Source: an uncultured Bacteroidota bacterium (lineage in GTDB: Bacteria > Bacteroidota > Bacteroidia > Flavobacteriales > Flavobacteriaceae). From it: a stretch of DNA of 37,500 bases. The DNA lies in assembly GCA_902512755.1 (NCBI GenBank), contig CABXKB010000007.1, forward strand, positions 1-37,500, given 5' to 3'. The notes below the pieces were generated by a model that saw only the letters and a list, made by a program, of their open reading frames with translations, ran no database searches and had not been told where the DNA came from. Shown piece after piece: positions 8,483-16,767 of the stretch (its first letter is position 1; every line of letters starts with the position of its first letter). A program made the translations under genes and the position numbers.

Positions 8483-9367
8483 ATGCCAAAATTAGCTGTA
8501 TTCCCAAAAGCTTATATGAAAGCACTTTGTAAGGACGGTACTATGAAAATTTCTGAATGGATAGCCATGGCTTCGAAACTTGAAGTTGCAGGTTTAGAAT
8601 GGTATGCTGGTTTTATTGAAATGGAAGACAAAAAAAAATGGTCTGAGTTTAAAAAAATGGTCGCAGACACTGGTAAAGAAATTCCAATGATGTGCTGTTC
8701 ACCAGATTTCACCCATCCGGATAAAAATTTTAGAAAAAACGAGGTTGAAAAACAAATGAAATGGATCGATATGATCACTATATTGGGAGGTAAATATTGC
8801 AGAGTTCTGTCTGGTCAAAAACGGCCAGGTTTATCATTAGATGAGGGAATAAAATTTGCTTCAGATTCAATATATGAATGTTTACCATATGCTAAGAGTA
8901 ACGGAATTACATTGATTTTGGAAAATCATTATAAGGATGATTTTTGGGAGTATCCTGAATTTGCCCAAAAAAAAGATATTTTTAAACTCCTTGTAGAAAG
9001 CATCAACCACCCAAATTTTGGTGTAAATTTTGATCCAAGTAATGCTTTTTTAGCAGGAGAAGATCCACTTGATCTACTATATGAAATATCTGATAGGATT
9101 GTAACCATGCACGCTAGTGACAGATACTTAAAATATGGAACTATTGATGATTTAAGAGACAATGAGGCTGGGGTAGTTGGATATGCTAAAATGCTAAGTC
9201 ATGGAGAAGTAGGAAAGGGCATGAATAATTATGACTTAATTTTTGAAGAACTTAAAAGAGTAGGCTTTGATGGTTGGATAAGTATTGAAGATGGTGTTGA
9301 CGGATTTGATCAACTTGAAAGGAGCGTTAATTTTGTAAATAAAAAAATATTAGAATATTGGAAGTAG
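8483..9367 (+). CDS. Sugar phosphate isomerase/epimerase-like TIM-barrel protein
   Basis: A 294-residue AP-endonuclease-2-type TIM barrel. Metal-ligand motifs are recognisable along the barrel: ENHY (~150), NFDPSN (~183), MHASDRY (~210), HGEVGKG (~233) and SIEDG (~268). These are the usual Glu/Asp/His/Glu ligands of xylose-isomerase-like epimerases, tagatose epimerases and sugar-acid dehydratases. It probably isomerises or epimerises a keto-sugar or keto-acid intermediate made by the upstream dehydrogenases. The 35-base gap to the SDR gene fits one operon. The substrate cannot be read from the sequence. Confidence 0.8.
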   Translation: MPKLAVFPKAYMKALCKDGTMKISEWIAMASKLEVAGLEWYAGFIEMEDKKKWSEFKKMVADTGKEIPMMCCSPDFTHPDKNFRKNEVEKQMKWIDMITILGGKYCRVLSGQKRPGLSLDEGIKFASDSIYECLPYAKSNGITLILENHYKDDFWEYPEFAQKKDIFKLLVESINHPNFGVNFDPSNAFLAGEDPLDLLYEISDRIVTMHASDRYLKYGTIDDLRDNEAGVVGYAKMLSHGEVGKGMNNYDLIFEELKRVGFDGWISIEDGVDGFDQLERSVNFVNKKILEYWK

Positions 9368-9409
9368 AAAAATCTATAACTGTATTTATATTTAAATAAG
9401 GCATTAAAT

Positions 9410-10291
9410 ATGGAGCCAAAAATAATTTTAGACTGCAACTGCTTTCTTGGAGAGAGTCCATATTGGCGTAAGGGGAGTAATAGTTTTTTTTGGGTTGATA
9501 TTGAAGGAGGTATTTTATATAAGTACCACATGACAACAAAAGAAACTAAACATTGGAAATTTAATCATAAGTTATCCCTTGTCATTGAGGGTGATAATGA
9601 TAATTTAATTTTAGCACTAGATTTAAAAATTGCTTCATTTGATTTAATTACAGAGAAACTTGAATGGCTATCAAAATTAGATGGCAATGAATTAGTTCAC
9701 AGGTTTAACGATGGAAAATGCGATGACAAAGGAACCCTTTGGATAGGAGCTTTAAATAAAAATTTTAAATCCAATTCTGGATCTCTTTATAGTATTGGAA
9801 AAGATATGAAATTTAAAAACCAGATTGATAACCTTACAGTATCAAACGGAATTGCTTGGACAGAAGATAATAAGACCATGTACTTTATAGACAGTCCAAC
9901 TCAACAGGTAAGGGCTTATGATTTTGATTCAATTAATAATGAAATTACTTTTCGGAAAATAGTAATTCAAGTTCCAAAAGAATTAGGATCTCCAGATGGA
10001 ATGGCAATTGATAAGAATGGAAATCTATGGATTGCACACTATGGTGGATATGGGGTTTTTTGTTGGGACCCAACCAAAGGTAAAATTATTGACAGAATTC
10101 AACTTCCAATACCAAATGTTACATCTTGTTGCTTTGGAGGAAAAGATTTAGATCAAATTCTAATAACCTCTGCTATGGAGAATTTATCTAAAGAAGATGT
10201 TGAAAAATATCCTCTTAGTGGAAATACATTTATTGTAAAATCTAAGACTCAAGGGTTTCTTCCTAATAAGTTCAAGTTTAATTTATCTTGA
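9410..10291 (+). CDS. SMP-30/gluconolactonase-family sugar lactonase
   Basis: A 293-residue six-bladed propeller of the SMP-30/LRE family. The family marks are GESPYW near the N-terminus (metal-binding Glu), RFNDGKCD (~101-108, Asn/Asp ligands), VSNGIAW (~143, Asn ligand) and GSPDGMAID (~198, catalytic Asp). It opens aldonolactones produced when a dehydrogenase oxidises an aldose. It is the last gene of the five-gene cluster, 42 bases after the epimerase-like gene and followed by a strong terminator. With no signal peptide visible, it acts in the cytoplasm. Confidence 0.85.
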   Translation: MEPKIILDCNCFLGESPYWRKGSNSFFWVDIEGGILYKYHMTTKETKHWKFNHKLSLVIEGDNDNLILALDLKIASFDLITEKLEWLSKLDGNELVHRFNDGKCDDKGTLWIGALNKNFKSNSGSLYSIGKDMKFKNQIDNLTVSNGIAWTEDNKTMYFIDSPTQQVRAYDFDSINNEITFRKIVIQVPKELGSPDGMAIDKNGNLWIAHYGGYGVFCWDPTKGKIIDRIQLPIPNVTSCCFGGKDLDQILITSAMENLSKEDVEKYPLSGNTFIVKSKTQGFLPNKFKFNLS

Positions 10292-10317
10292 ATTGTAATT
10301 ATCCGATGGAAAATAAA

Positions 10318-10345
10318 AAACCCTAACAAAGGTTAAGGTTTTTTT
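10318..10345. terminator. Bidirectional intrinsic terminator after the sugar cluster
   Basis: A ten-base stem (10318-10327 with 10332-10341, one C-A mismatch) with loop AAAG runs into a T tract on the plus strand (10339-10345). The A-rich left flank (10310-10320) gives a T tract on the minus strand, so it can also end the tRNA-Leu transcript. Confidence 0.85.
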
Positions 10346-10347
10346 AG

Positions 10348-10429
10348 TGCGGGTGAAGGGACTCGAACCCCCACGCCGTGAAGCACTAGATCCTAAATCT
10401 AGCGTGTCTACCAATTTCACCACACCCGC
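10348..10429 (-). tRNA. tRNA-Leu (anticodon UAG)
   Basis: Class II tRNA on the minus strand. The acceptor stem GCGGGTG/CACCCGC, anticodon stem CTAGA/TCTAG with loop TTTAGGA (anticodon TAG), a long variable arm, and the T arm GGGGGTTCGAGTCCC are all present. The 3' CCA is not encoded: A73 is followed by CT. A perfect TATATTTG box lies 11 bases upstream. Confidence 0.95.
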
Positions 10430-10439
10430 AAAAGGTGGA

Positions 10440-10447
10440 CAAATATA
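10440..10447 (-). promoter_or_regulatory. Promoter -7 box for tRNA-Leu (TATATTTG)
   Basis: A perfect TAnnTTTG match on the minus strand, ending 11 bases before the tRNA 5' end. No clear TTG is seen at the -33 position. Confidence 0.6.
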
Positions 10448-10494
10448 ATTAAGTTTTTGAATTAAATTTCCTCTTCTAAAAAAAATACATAAGT

Positions 10495-10502
10495 TAACTT
10501 TG
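10495..10502 (+). promoter_or_regulatory. Promoter -7 box for the M20 dipeptidase (TAACTTTG)
   Basis: A perfect TAnnTTTG match whose last bases form a TTG in frame with the gene. The box lies 21 bases before the ATG at 10524, which argues that the TTG is promoter sequence and not the start codon. Confidence 0.55.
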
Positions 10503-10523
10503 TGTTTGACTAAAAAGAAAAAG

Positions 10524-11912
10524 ATGAAATTAACGACAGATCAAAAAAGGTTTTTAGAGCAGTGGATGGATTTTTTAAAAATCCCTTCTGTTAGCGCTGA
10601 TCCTATTCATAAAAAAGATGTTACTCAGGGAGCAGAATGGGTTAAATCTGCATTACTAAATGCAGGATGTCCCCATGCAGAAATTATCCAAACTCCCGGA
10701 CATCCTATTGTTTACGGAGAGTATCTTTTGGATCCATCTTTACCTACCGTATTGGTTTACGGTCATTATGATGTTCAACCTGCTGACCCAATAGATCTTT
10801 GGGATAACCCCCCTTTTGAACCTGTGATTAAAAATACCGCAATTCACCCAGATGGAGCAGTCTTTGCTAGAGGCTCATGTGATGATAAAGGACAAATGTT
10901 TATGCATATCAAGGCCTTTGAAGTTATGTTGTCCAAGGGTTCCTTAGCTTGTAATATTAAGTTTATGATTGAAGGAGAAGAAGAAGTAGGAAGTGATAAT
11001 CTGGAGGATTTTGTAAAAACAAATAAAGAAAAATTAGCTTGTGATATTATCCTAATATCAGATACTGGAATGATTGCACAAGACCAACCTTCTATAACCA
11101 CAGGATTACGAGGTTTGAGTTATATGGAAGTAACAATTACTGGCCCCAATAGAGACTTACACTCTGGTCTATATGGAGGTTCAGTTCAAAATCCTATTAA
11201 TGTTCTTTGCAAGATGATCTCCCAGCTTCGAGATGAAAATAAAAAAATCACAATTCCAGGCTTTTATGAAGATGTAATCGAACTATCAACTGAGGAAAGA
11301 GCTGAAATGGATAAAGCACCCTTGGATTTGGAAGAGTTTAAAAACTCTATAGGTATAGATGCTATTGAAGGAGAGAAAGGATTTAACACTGAGGAAAGAA
11401 GATCGATCCGTCCAACTTTAGACGTCAATGGGATATGGGGAGGCTACACAGGAGAAGGAGCTAAAACAGTTATCCCTAGTAAAGCACACGCTAAAATATC
11501 TATGCGTCTAGTGCCCGATCAAGATTGGCACCAGATAAGTGAACAATTTACAGACTATTTTAAATCCATTGCACCTGCAGGGGTGGAGGTAGAAGTTATT
11601 ACACATCACGGTGGTTATGCATATGTAACACCTATTGAAACAATTGGTTATAAGGCAGCTCATCAAGCTTACTTGGAAACATTTGGAAAAGCTCCAATAC
11701 CTAAAAGAGGAGGAGGTAGTATTCCAATTGTACCAATGTTTGAAAAAGAATTAGGAGTTAAATCCATTTTGATGGGCTTTGGACTTGACAGTGATGCAAT
11801 CCACTCTCCAAACGAACATTATGGAATTTTTAATTTCTTTAAAGGAATTGAAACTATTCCAAAATTTTATAAAAATTATATCAAATTATGGAATCAGAAT
11901 AAATCAGATTAA
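10524..11912 (+). CDS. M20-family metallodipeptidase
   Basis: A 462-residue zinc dipeptidase of the M20 (CPG2/ArgE/PepV-like) family. Metal-binding and catalytic motifs follow in order: VYGHYDVQP (His and Asp), ARGSCDDKGQ (bridging Asp), EGEEEVGS (catalytic Glu and ligand Glu), a SDTG segment, and a C-terminal DAIHSPNE with the last His ligand. The inserted dimerisation domain begins near LRGLSYMEV...LHSGLYGG. It is cytoplasmic by lack of a signal peptide and probably cleaves dipeptides taken up as nutrients. ATG at 10524 is chosen over the in-frame TTG at 10500, which lies inside the promoter box. Its stop codon overlaps the stop of the convergent hemW. Confidence 0.9.
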   Translation: MKLTTDQKRFLEQWMDFLKIPSVSADPIHKKDVTQGAEWVKSALLNAGCPHAEIIQTPGHPIVYGEYLLDPSLPTVLVYGHYDVQPADPIDLWDNPPFEPVIKNTAIHPDGAVFARGSCDDKGQMFMHIKAFEVMLSKGSLACNIKFMIEGEEEVGSDNLEDFVKTNKEKLACDIILISDTGMIAQDQPSITTGLRGLSYMEVTITGPNRDLHSGLYGGSVQNPINVLCKMISQLRDENKKITIPGFYEDVIELSTEERAEMDKAPLDLEEFKNSIGIDAIEGEKGFNTEERRSIRPTLDVNGIWGGYTGEGAKTVIPSKAHAKISMRLVPDQDWHQISEQFTDYFKSIAPAGVEVEVITHHGGYAYVTPIETIGYKAAHQAYLETFGKAPIPKRGGGSIPIVPMFEKELGVKSILMGFGLDSDAIHSPNEHYGIFNFFKGIETIPKFYKNYIKLWNQNKSD

Positions 11913-13033
11913 ATAATAAAAAGGTCTGAAGCTATTCCATCGGTTAAAAATTTAGCTTGTCTGGACACCTTGAGGTAGTCTCCATCCCAAAATATATTTC
12001 TCTGTTCTAAATGCCTACTAACTTGTTCTTCAAAATAAGCAGAATAAGTATTGCCAAAAACCTTTTTTATGTGGGCCAATGAAAGACCGTCAATCTTTCG
12101 AAGCCCAGTCATTATGTATTCATTATACAGATCTTTTGTGTTAAGTGTCTCTGACTCTCGATCTAAGTTTTTTGAACTTACTGATACTGCATAAAGATGA
12201 TTATTAGATATATTCCAGCTTCTTTGCCTAATTCCATCATAACTGTGAGCTGAAGGACCTAGTCCCAAATATGCTTTCCCATTCCAATAATTTTGATTAT
12301 TTACTGAAAAATAGCCAGGTTTTCCAAAGTTTGAAAATTCATAATTTATATAACCTTCACTGCCCATTTTATCTATCAAAAAATTGTAATGTTCTCTTAC
12401 AGCCTCTTCTGAAATAGGTTTAACCTTCTTTTTTTTAATTTGATGATACAAAGCTGTCTTTTTCTCCACAGTAAGAGCATAAGCAGAAACATGAAGTGGG
12501 TTGTAGTCTAATGCCAGGCTTAGATTTTTTTTCCAATCCAAAAGACTAGAGTAAGGCATTCCATAAATTAAATCCAATGAAAAATTATCAAAATATTTTC
12601 CTGCTAAGCTTAATGCATCATGTGCTTGTTTTGCACTATGCGTCCTGTTCATAAGTTTTAAATCTTTTTCAAAAAATGATTGAATCCCTATACTTAGCCG
12701 GTTTACACCAGCTGCTTTTAGGTCAAGTAAATAATTCTGGTTAACATCATCAGGATTTACCTCCATTGTTATTTCTACCTTATCCGATATCTCAAAATCT
12801 CTTTTGATTTTTTGAACAAAAGCAACTATTGATTTTGTTGAAATTAATGAAGGTGAACCTCCACCAAAGTAGATACTCTCAAGAGGACTTTTAATTTCAT
12901 TTGCTCTGATTTGTAACTCTTTTTCCATTAATCCCATGATCTGGTCTCTACCCTTATTAATTGTAGAAAAGTGAAAATTACAATAGTGACAGGCTTTTTT
13001 GCAATAGGGATAATGTACGTAGAGATTGGACAT
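11909..13033 (-). CDS. hemW: HemW-type radical SAM heme chaperone (coproporphyrinogen oxidase-like)
   Basis: A 374-residue radical SAM protein. The cluster motif C-x3-C-x2-C is at C11, C15 and C18, followed by F20 (CHYCNF), the HemW form. FGGGSPSLI and the MEVNPDD and NRLSIGIQSF blocks are the usual SAM-binding and barrel segments, and the C-terminal GL(R)KIDGLSL block is typical of the HemW tail. HemW binds heme and delivers it to proteins; it is often misnamed oxygen-independent coproporphyrinogen oxidase. It is the third gene of a minus-strand run (lipoprotein, ruvC, hemW), 21 bases after ruvC, and its stop overlaps that of the convergent dipeptidase gene. Confidence 0.9.
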   Translation of the reverse strand: MSNLYVHYPYCKKACHYCNFHFSTINKGRDQIMGLMEKELQIRANEIKSPLESIYFGGGSPSLISTKSIVAFVQKIKRDFEISDKVEITMEVNPDDVNQNYLLDLKAAGVNRLSIGIQSFFEKDLKLMNRTHSAKQAHDALSLAGKYFDNFSLDLIYGMPYSSLLDWKKNLSLALDYNPLHVSAYALTVEKKTALYHQIKKKKVKPISEEAVREHYNFLIDKMGSEGYINYEFSNFGKPGYFSVNNQNYWNGKAYLGLGPSAHSYDGIRQRSWNISNNHLYAVSVSSKNLDRESETLNTKDLYNEYIMTGLRKIDGLSLAHIKKVFGNTYSAYFEEQVSRHLEQRNIFWDGDYLKVSRQAKFLTDGIASDLFII

Positions 13034-13054
13034 GAGATAAGGCTTAAAAATTCC

Positions 13055-13609
13055 CTAAGACACAACTTTGTTTGGGTTTTGACTAACAAAAGCCCCCCAT
13101 CCAGAATAAGATTTTCCAGTAGAAATTCGGTCTTTATTGTAATAATGACAAACAGCTGCAGCTAAACCATCAGTTGCATCTAAATTTTTTGGGAGATTTT
13201 TAATTTTCAAAAGCTTTTGAAGCATTTTAGCTACCTGTTCTTTAGAGGCATTTCCATTTCCAGTGATAGCCATTTTTATTTTTTTGGGTGAGTATTCAGT
13301 TATTACAACTTCCCTAGAAAGACCAGCTGCCATTGCAACGCCCTGAGCTCTGCCTAATTTCAACATAGATTGGACATTTTTTCCAAAAAAAGGTGCTTCA
13401 ATTGCTATTTCATCAGGATTAAACTCATCTATTAGTTCTATGGTTCTGGTAAAAATTTTTTTTAGCTTTAAAAAATGGTTGTCGTATTTTTTCAAATGCA
13501 ACTCATGCATTTGAATTAGTTCCATTTCTGTTTTATTTGTTTTGATGAGTCCAAATCCCATTATAGTAGTTCCAGGGTCAATGCCAAGAATAATGTTTTG
13601 CTCATCCAT
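13055..13609 (-). CDS. ruvC: Holliday junction resolvase RuvC
   Basis: A 184-residue crossover junction endonuclease. The four acidic catalytic residues are visible: D11 (GIDPGT), E71 (AIEAPFFG), and D144 and D147 ([13 protein letters not shown]). It cuts four-way junctions made in recombination, working with RuvAB. The gene lies eight bases after the lipoprotein gene and 21 bases before hemW, all on the minus strand, so they are probably co-transcribed; the ruvC-hemW neighbourhood is common in Bacteroidota. Confidence 0.95.
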   Translation of the reverse strand: MDEQNIILGIDPGTTIMGFGLIKTNKTEMELIQMHELHLKKYDNHFLKLKKIFTRTIELIDEFNPDEIAIEAPFFGKNVQSMLKLGRAQGVAMAAGLSREVVITEYSPKKIKMAITGNGNASKEQVAKMLQKLLKIKNLPKNLDATDGLAAAVCHYYNKDRISTGKSYSGWGAFVSQNPNKVVS

Positions 13610-13617
13610 AAAATCTG

Positions 13618-14115
13618 CTATTGAGCTGAAATCATAATTGGAAGTTTTAAAGTGGTGGATACAAAAGTCCCAACATTAGTTTTAATCGCTGGTTGTGCTT
13701 GTGGAATTTGACTAACTGCTATTTCTAGACTTTCCTCCATATTCGGAATTGCTTCTAAAATCCCATTAGAACTTTCTATCTCTTGCAAAGAAAAAAGCCC
13801 TTGCTTGTCAATATATAAATATAGAATAATCTCCTCATCTAGATATTCAGAAGATTCCCAAGGATTCTCTGCAATATAATCCATAATTGTATTGGAAATT
13901 ATCGCCTCGAAACAATTCTTTTTATCTATACTTTGATCAAATGCATCGCAATCCGAAAAACTTGGCCCTTGGTCTTTTTCTGACCAAACAGACGCAGCTT
14001 TTATCTCTTTAGAAGTGACTTTAGGAGAATCAAAAAAATGACACCCCGAAAATGCTAGAATTGAGACGCTAACAGCTAAAAATATTTTTAAAGTTTTCAT
14101 ACAGATTAATTTCAT
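13618..14115 (-). CDS. Putative lipoprotein with TonB-C-like C-terminal region
   Basis: A 165-residue protein with a lipoprotein signal: a hydrophobic stretch ending LAFSGC, with the lipidated Cys near residue 25. The mature part has a CDAF...CFEAI pair of cysteines and a C-terminal ~90 residues ([17 protein letters not shown]...IPQAQPAI) whose shape recalls the TonB C-terminal fold of Bacteroidota 'energy transducer' proteins. This resemblance is by eye and modest. Two starts are possible: ATG at 14115 or ATG at 14100, and the latter gives a more typical signal peptide. It leads the ruvC-hemW run. Confidence 0.65.
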   Translation of the reverse strand: MKLICMKTLKIFLAVSVSILAFSGCHFFDSPKVTSKEIKAASVWSEKDQGPSFSDCDAFDQSIDKKNCFEAIISNTIMDYIAENPWESSEYLDEEIILYLYIDKQGLFSLQEIESSNGILEAIPNMEESLEIAVSQIPQAQPAIKTNVGTFVSTTLKLPIMISAQ

Positions 14116-14191
14116 TTTAAAATTACACTTTTTTTATCTATTTCATAGCTTAAGATTCTACTAAACCAATTAAAAAAAGATATTTTTACAC

Positions 14192-14683
14192 ATGGACATT
14201 TTACTTATTTTACTTGCAGGGTTTTTTATTCTATTAGGAATTGCAGGTAGTTTCTTGCCGCTTATACCTGGTCCCTTAACTGCATGGTTAGGAATTCTGA
14301 TTTTGAGTTTTGCTCCTTCTATAACACTTGAAAATCAATTCTTAATTTTTAGTTTTTGTATAGCGGTAGCTATTTTTATTTTAGATAATATCATTCCTGT
14401 ATTAGGTGTAAAAAAATTTGGAGGTGGTAAAGCAAGTATTATAGGAAGCTCAATTGGACTGATAATAGGAATTTTATTTTTAGGCCCCTTTGGGCTATTT
14501 ATTGGTCCTTTTTCAGGGGCTTTTATTGGGGAGTTAATTGTCAATGTTAATGATAAAAAAGGAGCCTTAAAAGCTGCTTATGGTGCTTTGATTGGTTTTT
14601 TTACTGGTGTTTTTTTAAAATTAATCATTGGCCTAGCTTTTGCCTTTATTTACATACAAACTTTGTGGAAATTTTGGTTTTAA
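14192..14683 (+). CDS. DUF456 family membrane protein
   Basis: A 163-residue integral membrane protein with about four or five hydrophobic helices. The glycine-rich motif LPLIPGPLTAWLG near the N-terminus, and the repeated GLFIGPF / GAFIGEL segments around residues 105-120, are typical of DUF456. Function unknown. It is divergent from the lipoprotein gene across 76 bases and is followed by a small membrane protein gene with its own promoter box. Confidence 0.8.
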   Translation: MDILLILLAGFFILLGIAGSFLPLIPGPLTAWLGILILSFAPSITLENQFLIFSFCIAVAIFILDNIIPVLGVKKFGGGKASIIGSSIGLIIGILFLGPFGLFIGPFSGAFIGELIVNVNDKKGALKAAYGALIGFFTGVFLKLIIGLAFAFIYIQTLWKFWF

Positions 14684-14740
14684 ATCCCATTAATTACTTC
14701 TCTTCAAATTAAAAGTGCCCCAACTTAGCTTAAAGATTAG

Positions 14741-14748
14741 TATTTTTG
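14741..14748 (+). promoter_or_regulatory. Promoter -7 box (TATTTTTG) for small membrane protein and sigma factor
   Basis: A perfect TAnnTTTG match ending 17 bases before the ATG at 14766. No -33 TTG is seen at the right distance. Confidence 0.5.
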
Positions 14749-14765
14749 TTTTGAAATTTTGATTT

Positions 14766-14972
14766 ATGGAACTTTTTATAATCACATTTATACTATTATC
14801 TTTAGCTTTTTCTGGAATTGCAATTAAAATTTGGGTTAAAAAAAATGGAGAATTTGCAGGAACTTGTGCTAGCCAAAGTCCTTTTTTAAACAAAGAAAAT
14901 AAGCCTTGTGGCTTATGTGGTAAGATGCCCGAAGAAGCTGAATGTAAAAACCCGGTATCTTTCAATAATTGA
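14766..14972 (+). CDS. Small membrane protein with four cysteines (68 aa)
   Basis: One N-terminal transmembrane helix (residues ~3-24) is followed by a short soluble tail with C34, a CGLC pair (C48, C51) and C60, in the pattern FAGTCASQSPFLN...CGLCGKMPEEAEC. This is a recurrent small protein of Bacteroidota as far as I recall; the four cysteines could hold a metal or form disulfides. Function unknown. The ECF sigma gene starts ten bases downstream, so they probably share a transcript. Confidence 0.7.
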   Translation: MELFIITFILLSLAFSGIAIKIWVKKNGEFAGTCASQSPFLNKENKPCGLCGKMPEEAECKNPVSFNN

Positions 14973-14982
14973 TCCTTTTTAG

Positions 14983-15543
14983 ATGTCGTCTCAAGATGTT
15001 ATTGAACTAATTCAAAGAGCAAAAGCTCAAGATCAAAACGCTTATAACTTACTTTTTGATGGGTATTGGAATTCCATTTATTCTTTTTTATATAAGAGGA
15101 CTTCAAATCGAGGTTTGGCTGAAGAACTTGCAATAGAATCATTTTCAAAGGCTTTTGATCAACTTGAGCGTTTTGATGAAAAATTATCGTTTAATTCTTG
15201 GTTAATTACTATTGCCAAAAATCATCACACTGATCGTTATAGAAAATCAAAACAATATAAAAAAAACTCTCAAGAGGTAGAAGAAGATCAAACAATAGAA
15301 TTTTCAAGAACTTCACCTTCTCCAGAAGAACTTATGATTGCAAACCAAAATCTTGAAAAAATATTAGATCATATTAAATCGATGAAAAAAGAGTTTCGAA
15401 ATCTTCTTCGAATGCGATATTTTGAAGATTTGTCATTAAAGGAAATTGAAGACAAATTGGATGAACCCCCTAATACAATTCGTGTTAAATTATTTCGAGC
15501 AAAAAAAATGCTTGCCAATATGTTAGATAGTGAAAAGAATTAA
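14983..15543 (+). CDS. ECF-type RNA polymerase sigma factor
   Basis: A 186-residue sigma-70 family protein with region 2 (residues ~20-90: AYNLLFDGYWNSIYSFLYKR, then FNSWLITIAKNHHTDRYRK) and region 4 (~125-180: LLRMRYFEDLSLKEIEDKL and TIRVKLFRAKKML helix-turn-helix). It belongs to the ECF group. No anti-sigma factor gene follows; instead an NRAMP-type transporter gene overlaps its end by 14 bases, which suggests the sigma factor and transporter are co-expressed. Confidence 0.9.
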   Translation: MSSQDVIELIQRAKAQDQNAYNLLFDGYWNSIYSFLYKRTSNRGLAEELAIESFSKAFDQLERFDEKLSFNSWLITIAKNHHTDRYRKSKQYKKNSQEVEEDQTIEFSRTSPSPEELMIANQNLEKILDHIKSMKKEFRNLLRMRYFEDLSLKEIEDKLDEPPNTIRVKLFRAKKMLANMLDSEKN

Positions 15544-16741
15544 TTTTTCTAAACTTGGGCCTGGACTACTTTTTGCCGGAGCAGCTATTGGAGTATCTCA
15601 TTTAGTTCAATCAACCCGAGCGGGAGCAGATTATGGCTGGGGATTGGTTTGGGCGCTTTTGCTTATAAATCTATTTAAATATCCTTTCTTTCAATACGGT
15701 CCTCGTTATGCCCAAGCTACTGGTGAAACTCTTCTAGATGGATACTACAAATTAGGTAAAGGTTACCTTTGGGCTTACTTTTTTGTCAACCTGGGAACTA
15801 TGTTCACTATCCAAAGTGCCGTCACGGTTGTTACTGCAGGTTTGGCTTCAAAACTATTTGGTATTAGTAATGATATTGTTACTTGGAGTATTATAATTAC
15901 TCTTTTCTGTAGTATTATATTAATTCTAGGCAAATACCAATGGCTTGATAAATTCATTAAAGTTATTATGATTTCATTGGCTATAAGTAGTGTATTAGCT
16001 GTTGGAGTTGCCCTTTTTAATAATGATAGCCCCTCTTTTGAACAAGTTCTTCCTCAGGGAAGCGGTTTACTGTTTTTGATTGCATTTTTAGGATGGATGC
16101 CCGCTCCACTAGATATTTCAATATGGCATTCTATCTGGACTCTGGAAAAAAATAAAACACAGCAAAAAAAATCTTCTATCTCGGAAAGCATCTTTGACTT
16201 TAATGTAGGTTACGTAGCAACTATTTTTCTTGCCCTGTGCTTTGTTGGCTTAGGCTCTCTAGTAATGTTTGGAACTGGTTTGGAATTTTCTAGTCAAGGA
16301 GGTGCTTTTGCTGGACAACTTATTCAACTTTATACTTCTAACTTGGGAGATGCGGCTTATGGTCTGATCGCTGTTGCAGCTTTTTCAACAATGCTCAGTA
16401 CTACTATAACCACACTTGACGCTTCCCCCAGGGCTATGTCAAAAACAATTCAACTTTTACTCCAAAAGGAAAAATCTTATTACCTACCCTGGTTAATTAT
16501 TTTGGGGCTAGGAACAGGATGTATTTTTCTATTCCTGCTTTCAGAAATGGGTCAATTAGTTCAAATTGCAACAGTGCTTTCATTTATAACAGCGCCTTTA
16601 TACGCCTTCTTAAATTTTCGTTTGGTAATCAGCAAACAAATGCCCAAAGAGCATCAGCCTAAACAGGCACTCCGTCTTTTGAGTTTTAGCGGCTTAATAT
16701 TTTTAACAGGTTTTACTCTCTTTTATCTTTTGAGTCTGTAA
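15530..16741 (+). CDS. NRAMP-family divalent metal transporter with non-canonical metal site
   Basis: A 403-residue polytopic membrane protein with about 11 hydrophobic helices and NRAMP-type landmarks: GPGLLFAG in helix 1, RAGADYGW after it, and a helix-6-like segment FLGWMPAPLDISIW. Canonical NRAMP proteins carry DPGN in helix 1; here the same place reads GVSH (residues 21-24). The Met of helix 6 (WMP) is kept, but the following HN is replaced by AP. It therefore probably moves an ion by NRAMP geometry but with altered ligands; Mn, Fe or Mg cannot be decided. The start is GTG at 15530, inside the sigma gene. Confidence 0.8.
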   Translation: MKRINFSKLGPGLLFAGAAIGVSHLVQSTRAGADYGWGLVWALLLINLFKYPFFQYGPRYAQATGETLLDGYYKLGKGYLWAYFFVNLGTMFTIQSAVTVVTAGLASKLFGISNDIVTWSIIITLFCSIILILGKYQWLDKFIKVIMISLAISSVLAVGVALFNNDSPSFEQVLPQGSGLLFLIAFLGWMPAPLDISIWHSIWTLEKNKTQQKKSSISESIFDFNVGYVATIFLALCFVGLGSLVMFGTGLEFSSQGGAFAGQLIQLYTSNLGDAAYGLIAVAAFSTMLSTTITTLDASPRAMSKTIQLLLQKEKSYYLPWLIILGLGTGCIFLFLLSEMGQLVQIATVLSFITAPLYAFLNFRLVISKQMPKEHQPKQALRLLSFSGLIFLTGFTLFYLLSL

Positions 16742-16758
16742 GCATTCGATTATCTTTG
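16730..16758 (+). promoter_or_regulatory. Full promoter for lipA (TTG, 18 bases, TATCTTTG)
   Basis: TTG at 16730-16732 and TATCTTTG at 16751-16758 are separated by 18 bases, matching both Bacteroidota promoter elements. The box ends nine bases before the ATG at 16768, implying a very short leader. Confidence 0.7.
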
Positions 16759-16767
16759 TTCAAAAGA

